DNA of 35,125 nt from JAQVEB01 sp028698105 (lineage in GTDB: Bacteria; Bacteroidota; Bacteroidia; Bacteroidales; Dysgonomonadaceae). The translations under genes were made by a program, and so were the position numbers. Below the pieces are notes generated by a model. It was given only the letters and a program-made list of their open reading frames with translations. It was not told the DNA's origin and ran no database searches. Below are positions 1 through 9,769 of the stretch, piece by piece. Location: the NCBI GenBank assembly GCA_964293155.1, contig CAXYYA010000036.1, positions 1-35,125 on the forward strand. The letters run 5' to 3'. Positions within the stretch are counted from its first letter, which is position 1. The number at the start of each line of letters is the position of its first letter.

Positions 1-86
1 TGTTGATAAAATAAACTATTTTTGTCGTTAAAACCTGTAACGGTTATTTAGGACTAGTCATTTTTAAACAATCGGATAATCTGTTT

Positions 87-2738
87 TCAATCTTCTACAT
101 AAAAAACGTCTCCTTCTACGTTCACAGTTTTTTGCAGCACACTGCCATTGTTGACCGATATAGCATCGGGCTGTTTTCCTCCGACCGATATTTGCACTTT
201 GCCGGCTTCAACCAACGGTACATTTTCGTCGTTCCTTGCGGAAAATTGATTCGGTTTCAGCTCAAAATCAACCGTTTGTGTTTCTCCCTTTTTCAGATGA
301 ATGCGCTTAAACCCTTGTAACGAACGGATCGTTTTTTTGAATTTGCTGTCGGGTAACGAAACATACAGTTGAACCACTTCATCGCCGTCGCTATCTCCCG
401 TATTGGTTACCTCAACCGAAACCGGAATATTTTCGCCGGTTTTAATTGACGACGGAATGTTCTTGAACTTGTACCCGAAGGTGGTGTAACTCAGGCCGTA
501 TCCGAATTCGTATAACGGTTCTCCGGTAAAATACCGATACGTTTTGCCCTGCATATCGTAATTGTCGAATGCCGGAATTTGGTTGATGTCTTTGTAAAAC
601 GTCACCGGAAGCCGGCCGGCAGGATTATAATCGCCAAAGATCACATCGGCAATGGCGGTACCACCTGCCTGACCGGGATACCACGCTTCGATGATTGCGG
701 GAATATTTTCGGCTTCCCAGTTGAAAGCAAGCGCACTGCCGTTGAGCAGAACCAAAACCGTAGGTTTATTAAGTTGCTGTATCTTCTTGATCAATTGTGT
801 TTGAACAGCCGGCAGTTTAATATCGAGTCGGTCTCCGCCTGCAAAGCCTTCGACTTTCACTTTCATTTCTTCACCTTCCAATAGCGGACTTAACCCCATA
901 CACAAAATCACTAAATCGGAGTTTTTGGCCAAATCTACTGCCTCTTGTTCCAAATTGTTGTTTGGCATATCCCAAAGCAGCTGTACATGGGCATATTCTG
1001 TTTTATCCTGTACATATTCCACTTCGATCTCATAAGGTTTACCGGCTTCGAACGTCATGTATTCATAACTTTTTCGCGCGTGATGCTGATCGCGCCCTTG
1101 CGTAACAACCTTTCCGTCAATCAACAATTTGTATCCACTGAACGCTTCTCCACCGATGGCATATTCGCCGGTAACCGGAGGAACCAAGATCCCTTTCCAT
1201 CGAATCGAGAAATTTTCCTGATCCAAATCTTCAAAAGGAGCTTTGTTCCACCATACAAAGTTGATGTTTTCATCTACCCGTGTATGTTTAGCTTCGCCTT
1301 CAAGGTTGTTATTATCAAAATAAAAAGCATTCAACCCTTTTGTTTTTAGGGTTTTATCAGTATAAAAGAAGTCGGCAGGGATAACGGTGAAATAAGGAAG
1401 TTTCTCAGCTAAGGCACACCCCTGAGCAAAGGTAACCTCTGCATTCGGAAGCTTTTCGGTAATGCCTTTGAGCGGCGTTTTTGGAACAGACGGATAACCA
1501 TTGTAATTTCCGAGGAGAACCTCCATATCATCGGCATTCGGGCCGATAACGGCAACCTTCTTCACGTCCTTGCTAAAAGGAAGCAGATTCCCTTCGTTGC
1601 GGAGCAGAACCATGGACTTTCTTGCTGCCTGCAAAGCTGCAAGGCGGTGATTCTCGCTATCCAGCACGTCAATGGAAATCTGTGCATATTTTACGTCCTC
1701 ATCGGGGTCGAACATGCCCAGTTTCATCCGCGCGAGAAGCAATCTTTTTACCGATACATCGAGTTCCGCTTCGGTAATCAGGTTTTGCTTCACAGCTTCC
1801 AATAAACCCGGATCATAAGAGTCGCCGCAGTTCAGGTCGGTTCCGGCTTTTACCGCCATGGCCGATGCTTCCGCGGCAGTATTTACCACATGATGAGCGT
1901 TCTCCCTGAAAAAATCGTTAATGGCGCCGCAATCCGAAACAATGTAACCCTCAAAACCCCACTTGTTGCGCAACAAATCTTCAAGGTATTTATCGCCGCA
2001 GCAAGGTTCGCCACGTAAACGGTTGTAGGCGCACATAGCCGAATAAGCGTGGGCTTCCTGCACCGTGCGTTTGAAGTGCGGCAAATACGTTTCCGCCAGG
2101 TCGTAATCCGAAGGATATACGTCGAATGAATGCCGCGTGGATTCCGGCCCGCTGTGCACGGCAAAATGTTTTACGGTAGCCACCAGTTTCAGGTATTTTG
2201 GATCGTCACCCTGCAATCCTTTGATGAACGGGATTGCCATTTCGGCCGTCAGGAAGGGGTCTTCGCCGTATGTCTCCATGCCTCTTCCCCATCGCGGATC
2301 GCGAAAAATATTGATATTGGGCGTCCAAAACGTTAAACCCTGGTAAATGCCGCGTTTTCCACGGGAAACATAATCATGGTGCTTAGCGCGAGCCTCGTCG
2401 GAAATTATCGTCGCGATATCAAACATTTCCTGCGTATCCCACATGGCAGCCATCCCGATGGCTTGCGGAAAAACGGTGGCAAGACCGGAACGGGCAACGC
2501 CGTGCAAACATTCGTTCCACCAGTTGTAAGCGGGTATTCCCAAGCGTTCAATCGCCGGCGAATCGTAGCGCATAAGGCTCACTTTTTCCTCCAGGGTGAG
2601 CTTTGAAAGCAGGTCATCGGCTCTTTCCCCGAAAGATAAGCCGGTATTCAGATAAGCGGGTTTTTCCTTGCAGGATGATGAGATAATCATCGTTAACGAA
2701 ACCACACACACAATTTGTAAAAAACTTCTTATTCTCAT
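87..2738 (-). CDS. GH3 beta-glucosidase/beta-xylosidase with PA14 insert, lipoprotein
   Basis: This is a family 3 glycoside hydrolase of about 883 residues that should remove terminal beta-linked glucose or xylose from oligosaccharides in the periplasm or at the outer membrane. An N-terminal signal ends in a lipobox with Cys near residue 23. The GH3 N-domain has the WWNECLHGVARSG block typical of xylosidase/glucosidase members, and the nucleophile Asp sits in YIVSDCGA (about residue 269). A PA14 domain is inserted into the C-domain (about 450-600), followed by the LLEGEEM...GGDRLDIKLP segment that carries the acid/base region, and a C-terminal fibronectin-III-like domain (about 780-860). I start at the ATG at 2738; an in-frame TTG at 2744 is the only extension and lies nearer the preceding stop. 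It is the last gene of a nine-gene run and begins 8 nt after the GH2 stop codon. In this context beta-glucosidase acting on gluco- or xylogluco-oligosaccharides is most likely. Family assignment is firm; substrate is inferred. Confidence 0.93.
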   Translation of the reverse strand: MRIRSFLQIVCVVSLTMIISSSCKEKPAYLNTGLSFGERADDLLSKLTLEEKVSLMRYDSPAIERLGIPAYNWWNECLHGVARSGLATVFPQAIGMAAMWDTQEMFDIATIISDEARAKHHDYVSRGKRGIYQGLTFWTPNINIFRDPRWGRGMETYGEDPFLTAEMAIPFIKGLQGDDPKYLKLVATVKHFAVHSGPESTRHSFDVYPSDYDLAETYLPHFKRTVQEAHAYSAMCAYNRLRGEPCCGDKYLEDLLRNKWGFEGYIVSDCGAINDFFRENAHHVVNTAAEASAMAVKAGTDLNCGDSYDPGLLEAVKQNLITEAELDVSVKRLLLARMKLGMFDPDEDVKYAQISIDVLDSENHRLAALQAARKSMVLLRNEGNLLPFSKDVKKVAVIGPNADDMEVLLGNYNGYPSVPKTPLKGITEKLPNAEVTFAQGCALAEKLPYFTVIPADFFYTDKTLKTKGLNAFYFDNNNLEGEAKHTRVDENINFVWWNKAPFEDLDQENFSIRWKGILVPPVTGEYAIGGEAFSGYKLLIDGKVVTQGRDQHHARKSYEYMTFEAGKPYEIEVEYVQDKTEYAHVQLLWDMPNNNLEQEAVDLAKNSDLVILCMGLSPLLEGEEMKVKVEGFAGGDRLDIKLPAVQTQLIKKIQQLNKPTVLVLLNGSALAFNWEAENIPAIIEAWYPGQAGGTAIADVIFGDYNPAGRLPVTFYKDINQIPAFDNYDMQGKTYRYFTGEPLYEFGYGLSYTTFGYKFKNIPSSIKTGENIPVSVEVTNTGDSDGDEVVQLYVSLPDSKFKKTIRSLQGFKRIHLKKGETQTVDFELKPNQFSARNDENVPLVEAGKVQISVGGKQPDAISVNNGSVLQKTVNVEGDVFYVED

Positions 2739-2746
2739 AGCCAAAA

Positions 2747-5248
2747 CTATTTAGTTGTTATTGTTATTGATGCATCTTTTAATTTATCAGACGTGGCTTT
2801 CAGGTTTATTTTCCCTTTTTCCCTGCCGCTCTGTACCACTACGAGGCATTTGCCGTAAAACGCTTTTCGGTACGGAGCTTTAAAACTCTCCATACTGGTT
2901 TGGTTTCCGTTGTCCACACCTGCTATTTTACCGTTGTCCGAAATCTCAAAATTAATCAGATTTTCGGCGTTGGGACACAGGTTTCCGTCCTTATCCAGCA
3001 CCTCGACGGTTATGAAACTCAAATCGCTGTTATCAGCCTTTATTTCGCTTCTATCCGCCGTAAGCCTGATTTGGGCCGGTTCGCCGGCCGTTTTTATTTC
3101 TTTTGAAAGCACTTCCCTGCCGTTTTTCCGGGTAATTACTTTTATCGTTCCCTGCTCATAGGTCAATCGCCAGAAAACGTGATATTCCTCGTTGCCTTTC
3201 TTTTTCACGCCTTGCGATACGCCGTTCAGAAACAGTTCAGCCTCATCGGCATCGTTATAATACGTCCAAATATCAATCAACTGTCCTTTTTGCCAGTTCC
3301 AATGCGGGAAAACGTGCAATATGATCTTATCCGTCCAAACCGATTGGTAGAAATAGTAGGCGTCTTTGGGGAATCCGGCCAGATCTACGATCCCGAAATA
3401 AGAGCTGCGGGCGGGAAATCCAAACGGCGTTGGCTCACCGAGGTAGTCTATTCCCGTCCAAACGTACATTCCGCTTACGAAATCGTTCTCGCTTACTTTT
3501 CGCCATGTTTCTTCGTGTGTGGAACCCCAGGGAACGTGACAGTTATCGTAAGCGGAACATTTATACGAAGGGTCGGTAAACGGAATATCCCAGCGCTGCG
3601 GCCAAATATACATGGAGTCGCTGGGCATGCGGTAATAACCGCGTGTTGCAAGCGCTGATGTGGTTTCGGTAGCGATAAACGGTTTGCCCGGGAAATTTTT
3701 CTTCACATTATCGAATTCGGGAAGGTGATAATTGAACCCGATGATGTCCATTGCTCCCGATTGAAACAAGTGATTTCGTGGATTGGGTTCGTTATTGCCG
3801 GTCGTGACAGGCCGTGTCGGATCTAATTTTTTAACGATATCAGCCAGTTTTATTGTTAACATCGCGTTCACGCTCATGGAGTCCGATGCATGTAGTGACG
3901 ACGCATCACGTTGCAAATTAAGCAGTAAATTAGCTTTTTCGATGTCCAGCGTATCGGCATCGGCGTGTGTCCATTGCTCCAGCACTTCGTTGCCTATGCT
4001 CCACATGAAAATGGACGGATGGTTACGGTCGCGAAGAATATGATCGGTTAAATCCCGTTCGTGCCATTCGTTGAAATAGCGCGAGTAGTCGTATGTGGTT
4101 TTTCGTTTGCGCCACATGTCGAACGCTTCATCCATAACGATAAATCCCATACTGTCACACAGTTGCAGCAGTTCGGGCGCAGGCGGATTGTGCGAAGTGC
4201 GAATACCGTTCACACCCATTTCTTTCATAATCTCCAACTGTCGTTCAATGGCGCGTTTATTCACGACGCAGCCCAAACAACCCAAATCGTGGTGCAAACA
4301 CACACCCTTTATTTTTACGGGATAGCCATTGAGGAAAAATCCGTTGTCTGCATCAAAGGTAAAATCCCTGACACCCAACACGGTAGTGTAATCATCGGTT
4401 TTCTTGCCGTTGCTGAAAACTTCGGTCAGGATCGTGTACCGGTAAGGATCTTCCAAAGTCCATAACTCGGGATTCGCGATCGTAAGCGATTGTTGTAGTT
4501 CTTTCGCCGCCGAAGCATCTATTTTTTCTTTTGAATCGGTTGATGCAACTGTTTTTCCATTTTTGTCTTTCACGGACGTTTTTATCGAAACTTCAACAGG
4601 TTGTTGCGCGTCATTTTTGACGGTTGTTCTTACATTTACGGAGGCTTCCTCCGATGACACTTTCGGCGTAGTTACATACGTTCCCCACAAATCAACATAC
4701 ACGGTATTGGTTGTAGTAAGCCACACGTTCCGATAAATTCCTGCGCCGGAATACCAACGCGAATTAGGTTGCTCGCTGTTATCCACGCGCACAGCGATTA
4801 CATTCTCCGAATCGAAGTTAACATACGGTGTCAAGTCATAGCGAAACGAAATGTAGCCGTAAGGGCGAAAACCCAGGTGATTTCCGTTAATCCAGACATC
4901 GGAGTTCATGTACACCCCGTCGAAATCAATGAAAATCTTTTTTCCTTCCAGACTCTTATCTAACGAAAACGTTTTCCGATACCACCCGATTCCGCCGGGC
5001 AGCGCTCCCCCACCCGCTCCGGCGGGATTCTCAGCGCTAAACTCACCCTCAATGGCCCAATCGTGGGGCACATTTAGTTTTCGCCAGCCGCTATCGTCGA
5101 AACCGGCAGATGATGCTCCTTCAACATCGCCCAAATGAAACGTCCATCCCTCGTTGAAACTGCTAACCGTTCTTGCAGAATTTGTTTTACAGGCCGTTAA
5201 ACCGATGAACGTCAATAGAAGAACATAAAGTAAATAATTGATTCTCAT
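2747..5248 (-). CDS. GH2 beta-galactosidase-type hydrolase, lipoprotein
   Basis: This is an 833-residue family 2 glycoside hydrolase with a lipoprotein signal (Cys20 after LLTFIGLTA). The order is sugar-binding jelly roll (about 28-180), Ig-like domain (about 185-295), catalytic TIM barrel (about 300-600) and a C-terminal Ig-like extension with a DUF4982-like region. Catalytic residues are visible: the acid/base Glu421 in WSIGNEV and the nucleophile Glu528 in FIATETTS. The conserved RTSHNPPAPE segment lies at 350-359. The arrangement matches periplasmic beta-galactosidases found in Bacteroidota plant-hemicellulose loci rather than beta-mannosidases, but the sequence alone does not settle the sugar. 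It would remove beta-galactose capping side chains of xyloglucan or of beta-galactoglucomannan. The start codon overlaps the GH31 stop as ATGA, which implies translational coupling. Confidence 0.92.
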   Translation of the reverse strand: MRINYLLYVLLLTFIGLTACKTNSARTVSSFNEGWTFHLGDVEGASSAGFDDSGWRKLNVPHDWAIEGEFSAENPAGAGGGALPGGIGWYRKTFSLDKSLEGKKIFIDFDGVYMNSDVWINGNHLGFRPYGYISFRYDLTPYVNFDSENVIAVRVDNSEQPNSRWYSGAGIYRNVWLTTTNTVYVDLWGTYVTTPKVSSEEASVNVRTTVKNDAQQPVEVSIKTSVKDKNGKTVASTDSKEKIDASAAKELQQSLTIANPELWTLEDPYRYTILTEVFSNGKKTDDYTTVLGVRDFTFDADNGFFLNGYPVKIKGVCLHHDLGCLGCVVNKRAIERQLEIMKEMGVNGIRTSHNPPAPELLQLCDSMGFIVMDEAFDMWRKRKTTYDYSRYFNEWHERDLTDHILRDRNHPSIFMWSIGNEVLEQWTHADADTLDIEKANLLLNLQRDASSLHASDSMSVNAMLTIKLADIVKKLDPTRPVTTGNNEPNPRNHLFQSGAMDIIGFNYHLPEFDNVKKNFPGKPFIATETTSALATRGYYRMPSDSMYIWPQRWDIPFTDPSYKCSAYDNCHVPWGSTHEETWRKVSENDFVSGMYVWTGIDYLGEPTPFGFPARSSYFGIVDLAGFPKDAYYFYQSVWTDKIILHVFPHWNWQKGQLIDIWTYYNDADEAELFLNGVSQGVKKKGNEEYHVFWRLTYEQGTIKVITRKNGREVLSKEIKTAGEPAQIRLTADRSEIKADNSDLSFITVEVLDKDGNLCPNAENLINFEISDNGKIAGVDNGNQTSMESFKAPYRKAFYGKCLVVVQSGREKGKINLKATSDKLKDASITITTK

Positions 5249-8097
5249 CGCTGTAGTTTTATTTCTTGTTTATTACCCGAGTACTTCACCTCCGTGCCCG
5301 ATGCATCGGGATCGAATGCTTTCGGGCTATCCTGATTAATGAACACAACGTTAAACATCCTTTCTTTCAGCATACCCTCGAAATCGCCTTTTCTTTCGCC
5401 TATGATCAAGGTTTTTGTCGTATCATGGTAAGTCAACGGGATCGTGGCGTATCTTCCTTTTTCGTAATTGTAATTCACGCCTTCGTCTTCGTACAACGTA
5501 AACGAACCGTTTTTACCTCCGTAAACGTACAATGTGATGCTTTCGGGCTGTTTTTCGCTTGTGTATTGAATTTCGGGGCCTATTGGAATGATTGAACCTT
5601 CCGGCACGAAAAGCGGAATTTTTGCATACGGAGCATCCACTTGCAACCGTTGTCCGCCTTCGATGTATTTTCCGGTGTAAAAGTCATACCAGCCGGACGT
5701 TTCCGGGAAATACACTTCACGATTTGTCGCCTTATATTCGTAAACGGGACACACCATCAACGCGTTACCGAACATATATTGGTCACTGATGTCGTTTACG
5801 ACGGCATCTCTCCCGTAATCCATCACCAACGCGCGCATAATGGTATAATCGTTCAGGTAAGTCATTCCCGCGAGCGAATAAATGTAAGGCATCAACCGGT
5901 AACGCAATTTATTGTAATACAGAATGGATTGATATGCCGGATGATTTTCCGGCGCAATATTATACACCTCGCGATACGGAAACTGCCCGTGCGCACGGAA
6001 CAGCGGAACAAACGCTCCGAACTGATACCAACGGGTATTCAGCTCCCGCCATTCTTTCATATCTTCGTTTTCCTGGCCGGTTGCATCAAACAAACGCTGC
6101 GCGTTTTCGTAGCGCCGTTCAACGCTAAATCCACCGATATCCATTGTCCAGTAAGGTATTCCTGCTATGGCAAAATTCAAACCCGCCGATATTTGCGCTT
6201 TCATATCTTCCCAGCGCGTGCCGATATCGCCGCTCCAAACGGCCGTGGAATAACGCTGAATTCCGGCAAAACCCGAACGGGTCAGCAGAAACACGCGTTT
6301 ATCGGGATCAACCGCCCGCTGCCCGTCATAAATGGCTTCGGCATTCATTAACGCGTACGCGTTGAAGTATTTCGTGGAAGGGCCAAGCGCCGTGGGGCCA
6401 CATAGTTTTTTACGGTAATCCATATCGGTATTATCCTGAATATTTGGTTCCGAGGCGTCCATCCACCAGGCATCGAAACCCAACGGGTAAAGTTTTTCTT
6501 CCATTTGCTGCCAGAAAAGCTTGCGCGCTCCTTCGGCATAAGCGTCGTAGAACGAACCGATATAACCGGGGTAAATCCAGTCGCGGATGCTGTCTTTTAC
6601 CGCTTGCTGGTACATCCAGCCTTTTTCATCGAACTGTTTGTAATGTTTGGTTGTGATATAAAATTTCGGCCAAACGGAGATCATGATTTTCGCATTCATC
6701 GCATGAACGGAATCTACCAACCCCTTGGGATCGGGGAAACGGATGGAATCGAAATCGTGGCTTCCCCACGATTCCACACGCCAGTACGACCAATCCTGAA
6801 CGATATTATCAATCGGGATTTGCCGTTTGCGGAATTCCTGTAGGTTTTCCAGCAACTCGTGTTGTGTTTTGTATCGTTCGCGGCTTTGCCAGAAACCCAT
6901 TGCCCATTTCGGCATTACCTGCGATTTTCCGGTCACGGTGCGATAACCGCTAATCACATCGTCCATGGAAGCACCGTGAATGAAGAAATAGTTGATTTCG
7001 TTGCCCATTTCGCTCCAAAACGAGAGTTTCTCCTGTTCATTTTCATCAACGGGACTTAGGGCTTTCAGGGAAATGTACGAAACATCGCCGTCGGGTTTCC
7101 ATTCGATACGGATCGGAACTTTCTGGCCGGCGTTGAGATTTGCGGCAAATTTGTAATCGTTGGGATTCCATGCTGCGCGCCAGCGCTCTTTTACCACGGG
7201 CTCATTGTTTAAAAACACTTTCGTATAACCCGCGTAATGGATAAAAAAACGATAGATTCCCGTTTCTGAAGCTTCAATCTCGCCTTCCCATACCACATCG
7301 GCATTGCTTAACTTAAAATTTTCCGGGAAATTTTTGATTAACGACAGGTTCTCGTAATTGATAACCGATTCCCGGCGCGAAAGCGTTGTATCGCGGTTCA
7401 TGTATGTTGCTGTTAATGAACCTTCGTTGCCGCTTTTGTCGAATAATTTGAACTGATCCAGTTCGGCGTAATCGCGCACATCGCCGAATTTGCTTAACGA
7501 GTAATTATCCCAAAGTATGCCGTAATTTTTATTGGAAACCACAAACGGTACGGAAACTTTCGTATTGTATTGAAAAAGCGATTCGTTTTTACCTTTGTAG
7601 TTAAATTCGTCCGACTGGTGTTGCCCTAAACCGTAAAACGCCTCATCGGCAGGCGATTCAAACACTTGACGGATGGTGTAACCTTCGGTTCCTTCCACCT
7701 TGATGGGTGAAAAAGATTTACCTCCGCCTTTATTTTCCGCAAGAATAACTTTGCCATTCTTGTCGGAAAAAACGATTTCACCGGTTTGTTTGTTGATCTT
7801 TACGTTCAACGAGTCCGTTGAGAGTGTAACGTTCAACGATTCTTCCGAAACGGTAAATTCATTAGAATAGTTGAGCCCCGGCACGGTTATTAAACTCTTT
7901 TCTGTGGAAAAATCCTGGGCGGCCGTAGCCAGTACATGGATAATTTTATCGTTTACAACCTGAAGTTTTATTTTTTGTCGAACAGAATCGTTCTGCGGTA
8001 GCGTTACAATAATCCCATCCTGTGTTTTTTCAAAACTTTTTTTCTGACAGGAGAACAAGGTAATTAAAAGTAAACCAATAAAATATATATTTTTCAT
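5245..8097 (-). CDS. GH31 alpha-xylosidase/alpha-galactosidase with PA14 insert, lipoprotein
   Basis: This 950-residue family 31 enzyme carries a lipobox Cys17 (LITLFSC). An N-terminal beta-sandwich (about 30-230) is interrupted by a PA14 domain (about 235-350), followed by the catalytic barrel and two C-terminal beta-domains. The nucleophile is predicted as Asp547 in WWMDASEPN and the acid/base as Asp624 in WSGDIGTRW. A PA14 insert at this position is known from alpha-xylosidases acting on long xylogluco-oligosaccharides, so alpha-xylosidase is the leading call. GH31 also contains alpha-galactosidases and alpha-glucosidases, and the neighbouring mannan genes make alpha-galactosidase a real alternative. 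The gene follows GH9 by 11 nt and overlaps GH2 by 4 nt. Confidence 0.92.
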   Translation of the reverse strand: MKNIYFIGLLLITLFSCQKKSFEKTQDGIIVTLPQNDSVRQKIKLQVVNDKIIHVLATAAQDFSTEKSLITVPGLNYSNEFTVSEESLNVTLSTDSLNVKINKQTGEIVFSDKNGKVILAENKGGGKSFSPIKVEGTEGYTIRQVFESPADEAFYGLGQHQSDEFNYKGKNESLFQYNTKVSVPFVVSNKNYGILWDNYSLSKFGDVRDYAELDQFKLFDKSGNEGSLTATYMNRDTTLSRRESVINYENLSLIKNFPENFKLSNADVVWEGEIEASETGIYRFFIHYAGYTKVFLNNEPVVKERWRAAWNPNDYKFAANLNAGQKVPIRIEWKPDGDVSYISLKALSPVDENEQEKLSFWSEMGNEINYFFIHGASMDDVISGYRTVTGKSQVMPKWAMGFWQSRERYKTQHELLENLQEFRKRQIPIDNIVQDWSYWRVESWGSHDFDSIRFPDPKGLVDSVHAMNAKIMISVWPKFYITTKHYKQFDEKGWMYQQAVKDSIRDWIYPGYIGSFYDAYAEGARKLFWQQMEEKLYPLGFDAWWMDASEPNIQDNTDMDYRKKLCGPTALGPSTKYFNAYALMNAEAIYDGQRAVDPDKRVFLLTRSGFAGIQRYSTAVWSGDIGTRWEDMKAQISAGLNFAIAGIPYWTMDIGGFSVERRYENAQRLFDATGQENEDMKEWRELNTRWYQFGAFVPLFRAHGQFPYREVYNIAPENHPAYQSILYYNKLRYRLMPYIYSLAGMTYLNDYTIMRALVMDYGRDAVVNDISDQYMFGNALMVCPVYEYKATNREVYFPETSGWYDFYTGKYIEGGQRLQVDAPYAKIPLFVPEGSIIPIGPEIQYTSEKQPESITLYVYGGKNGSFTLYEDEGVNYNYEKGRYATIPLTYHDTTKTLIIGERKGDFEGMLKERMFNVVFINQDSPKAFDPDASGTEVKYSGNKQEIKLQR

Positions 8098-8108
8098 AAA
8101 CCTACCGT

Positions 8109-9758
8109 TTAATTAATATCCAACATCCACGCCAATGCGAATACCAGCGGCGCCTGCCAGTTTATGGCAATTTCGTTGTGTGAATAACTCTCTTGTTTGT
8201 CCACCCAATCGGTGGCAGAATGCCCGCCGCCGACCAGATAACCGGGCCACGGCGCCGTTACGGTATCAGCTCCCGAGCGCCTGTCATGCGGGTGCATCGG
8301 TGGATTGATCCCGATTCCGGTAACGAAAGAACGATTGTAATAATTTCGCCCGAATAAATGAGCTACGGCATCCATAGCCGCGTTCACATATTTTTCATCG
8401 GCGCTCAACGCATTCGCGGTGAATAAATTAATCGTCAAACGTGCCACGGTACCGTTGCATCCCCAATAATACCGCTCAAACGGACGGCGATAAACGTCTT
8501 CCTGCGATTTGGTTACTATCCCGTCCGCAATTTTCAGGGTATTTTCACGCAACTTTTCTACGACAGCCGTATTTTTTCCGTCTCTTCGAGACAACAAATA
8601 GGTAAAAACGCCCAGATTAGAGACATTGCCCCAATCCCAATTTTCTTCAACGGCAAAATTCATTTTCGCAATCCGATCCTCAAAGTCGTCCAAAAACGCT
8701 TTTTCGCCTGTTGTTTGCCACAATTCGGCCGCAGCCCATAATTTATCGTCTTCATCTTTTGTTTGGTAACCTCCGGTTTTGAAGTCGTCCTGAACGAAAG
8801 GTTTCTCTTCGGGATGATCTTTGAGATATTGATAACTTAAACGCGCAGCGTTCAAACACTTGGCGGCGTACAACGGATCATAGGGCACAAAAACACGCGC
8901 AGCCTGCGCCGCCATTGCCGCGAAAGATGCTGTGGCAGCCGAACTCCATTCGGTGAAATACCGTTTTTCCTTATCAAATTCGGGCATGATAAACGGCGAA
9001 AACTGAGTACGGGTAAGTTTGTGAGACACCCTGCCACTACCGTCGGGATATTGCATCTTGAGCACCCAATCCATCTCCCATTTCAATTCCTTGAGAAAAT
9101 CGGGCATATTGTCGGCTGTATTGGGAATATCCAACGATATTTTTTCGATTTCCGGCCCAAAATTTTCCCACGCGGTAAATAAAACGCCCATTGTGATTCC
9201 GGTATTTACGATGTACTTACCGTAGTCGCCGGCATCGTGCCAACCGCCTGTTCCATCGCGTTTAACGCCTCTTCTGCCGATATAATCTTCGTAACCGTCG
9301 TCCAAATGACAGGCGGCGTGCGAGCAGACATCTCCATTGTGCATACCGTGAACTTCCATGCCGCATCGCCACAAATAAAATGCCCTTATCGAAGTTTTAA
9401 ACGGTTCTGCATACACATTCTCATTGATGGGGAAAATTGCCGACTTGTTTCCGTTCGGCAATTCAATAAAATATTCCCCAGGTTTGGTAAAAGCGGAAAA
9501 ATCCGCGAAACATACGTTCTGGTTCACATCGTCCTGAAAAATTGCATCCGATGTCTTTCCCGTATAAACCGTTTTATTCGTGATTGCATCTTTTATCACA
9601 AAAGAGACGCAAGCGGGCGTTACGGTCGCTTCTTTTATCTGCTCCGGAAGAAAACCCAGTGAGTTCAACCGGATGGATTGAGGCGTATTTTGTGCGAAAA
9701 CACCGATTGCCAAAAGACATAAAATACTAACGATTAAACTGTTTCTATTTATTTTCAT
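8109..9758 (-). CDS. GH9 endo-beta-1,4-glucanase
   Basis: This 549-residue family 9 hydrolase has a type-I signal peptide (cleavage near FAQ at 21-23) and no lipobox, so it should be soluble and exported. An N-terminal CelD_N Ig-like domain (about 25-110) precedes the (alpha/alpha)6 barrel. The GH9 signature GGWHDAGDYGKY lies at 171-182, with Asp175 and Asp178 as the nucleophilic-water pair. The C-terminal signature contains the likely acid Glu529 in SHNEIAINW, and the HPHDRRSGAD block is also present. It would cleave beta-1,4-glucosyl linkages in glucomannan, xyloglucan or cellulose-like stretches. It starts 11 nt after the esterase stop and 11 nt before GH31 in the same transcript. Similar GH9 genes occur in Bacteroidota xyloglucan loci. 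Confidence 0.93.
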   Translation of the reverse strand: MKINRNSLIVSILCLLAIGVFAQNTPQSIRLNSLGFLPEQIKEATVTPACVSFVIKDAITNKTVYTGKTSDAIFQDDVNQNVCFADFSAFTKPGEYFIELPNGNKSAIFPINENVYAEPFKTSIRAFYLWRCGMEVHGMHNGDVCSHAACHLDDGYEDYIGRRGVKRDGTGGWHDAGDYGKYIVNTGITMGVLFTAWENFGPEIEKISLDIPNTADNMPDFLKELKWEMDWVLKMQYPDGSGRVSHKLTRTQFSPFIMPEFDKEKRYFTEWSSAATASFAAMAAQAARVFVPYDPLYAAKCLNAARLSYQYLKDHPEEKPFVQDDFKTGGYQTKDEDDKLWAAAELWQTTGEKAFLDDFEDRIAKMNFAVEENWDWGNVSNLGVFTYLLSRRDGKNTAVVEKLRENTLKIADGIVTKSQEDVYRRPFERYYWGCNGTVARLTINLFTANALSADEKYVNAAMDAVAHLFGRNYYNRSFVTGIGINPPMHPHDRRSGADTVTAPWPGYLVGGGHSATDWVDKQESYSHNEIAINWQAPLVFALAWMLDIN

Positions 9759-9769
9759 GATGATACTTC

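Noticed and set aside
1..86. Terminator after GH3
   Set aside because: Only a 4-bp AACC/GGTT stem followed by TTTT is visible, which is too weak to call.
2739..2744. TTG start two codons upstream of the GH3 ATG
   Set aside because: The ATG at 2738 is adjacent and gives the same signal peptide, so a TTG start is unnecessary.
5641..6351. Plus-strand 236-codon frame opposite GH31
   Set aside because: The opposite strand encodes the conserved GH31 catalytic region; the translation resembles no protein family and is explained by codon bias.
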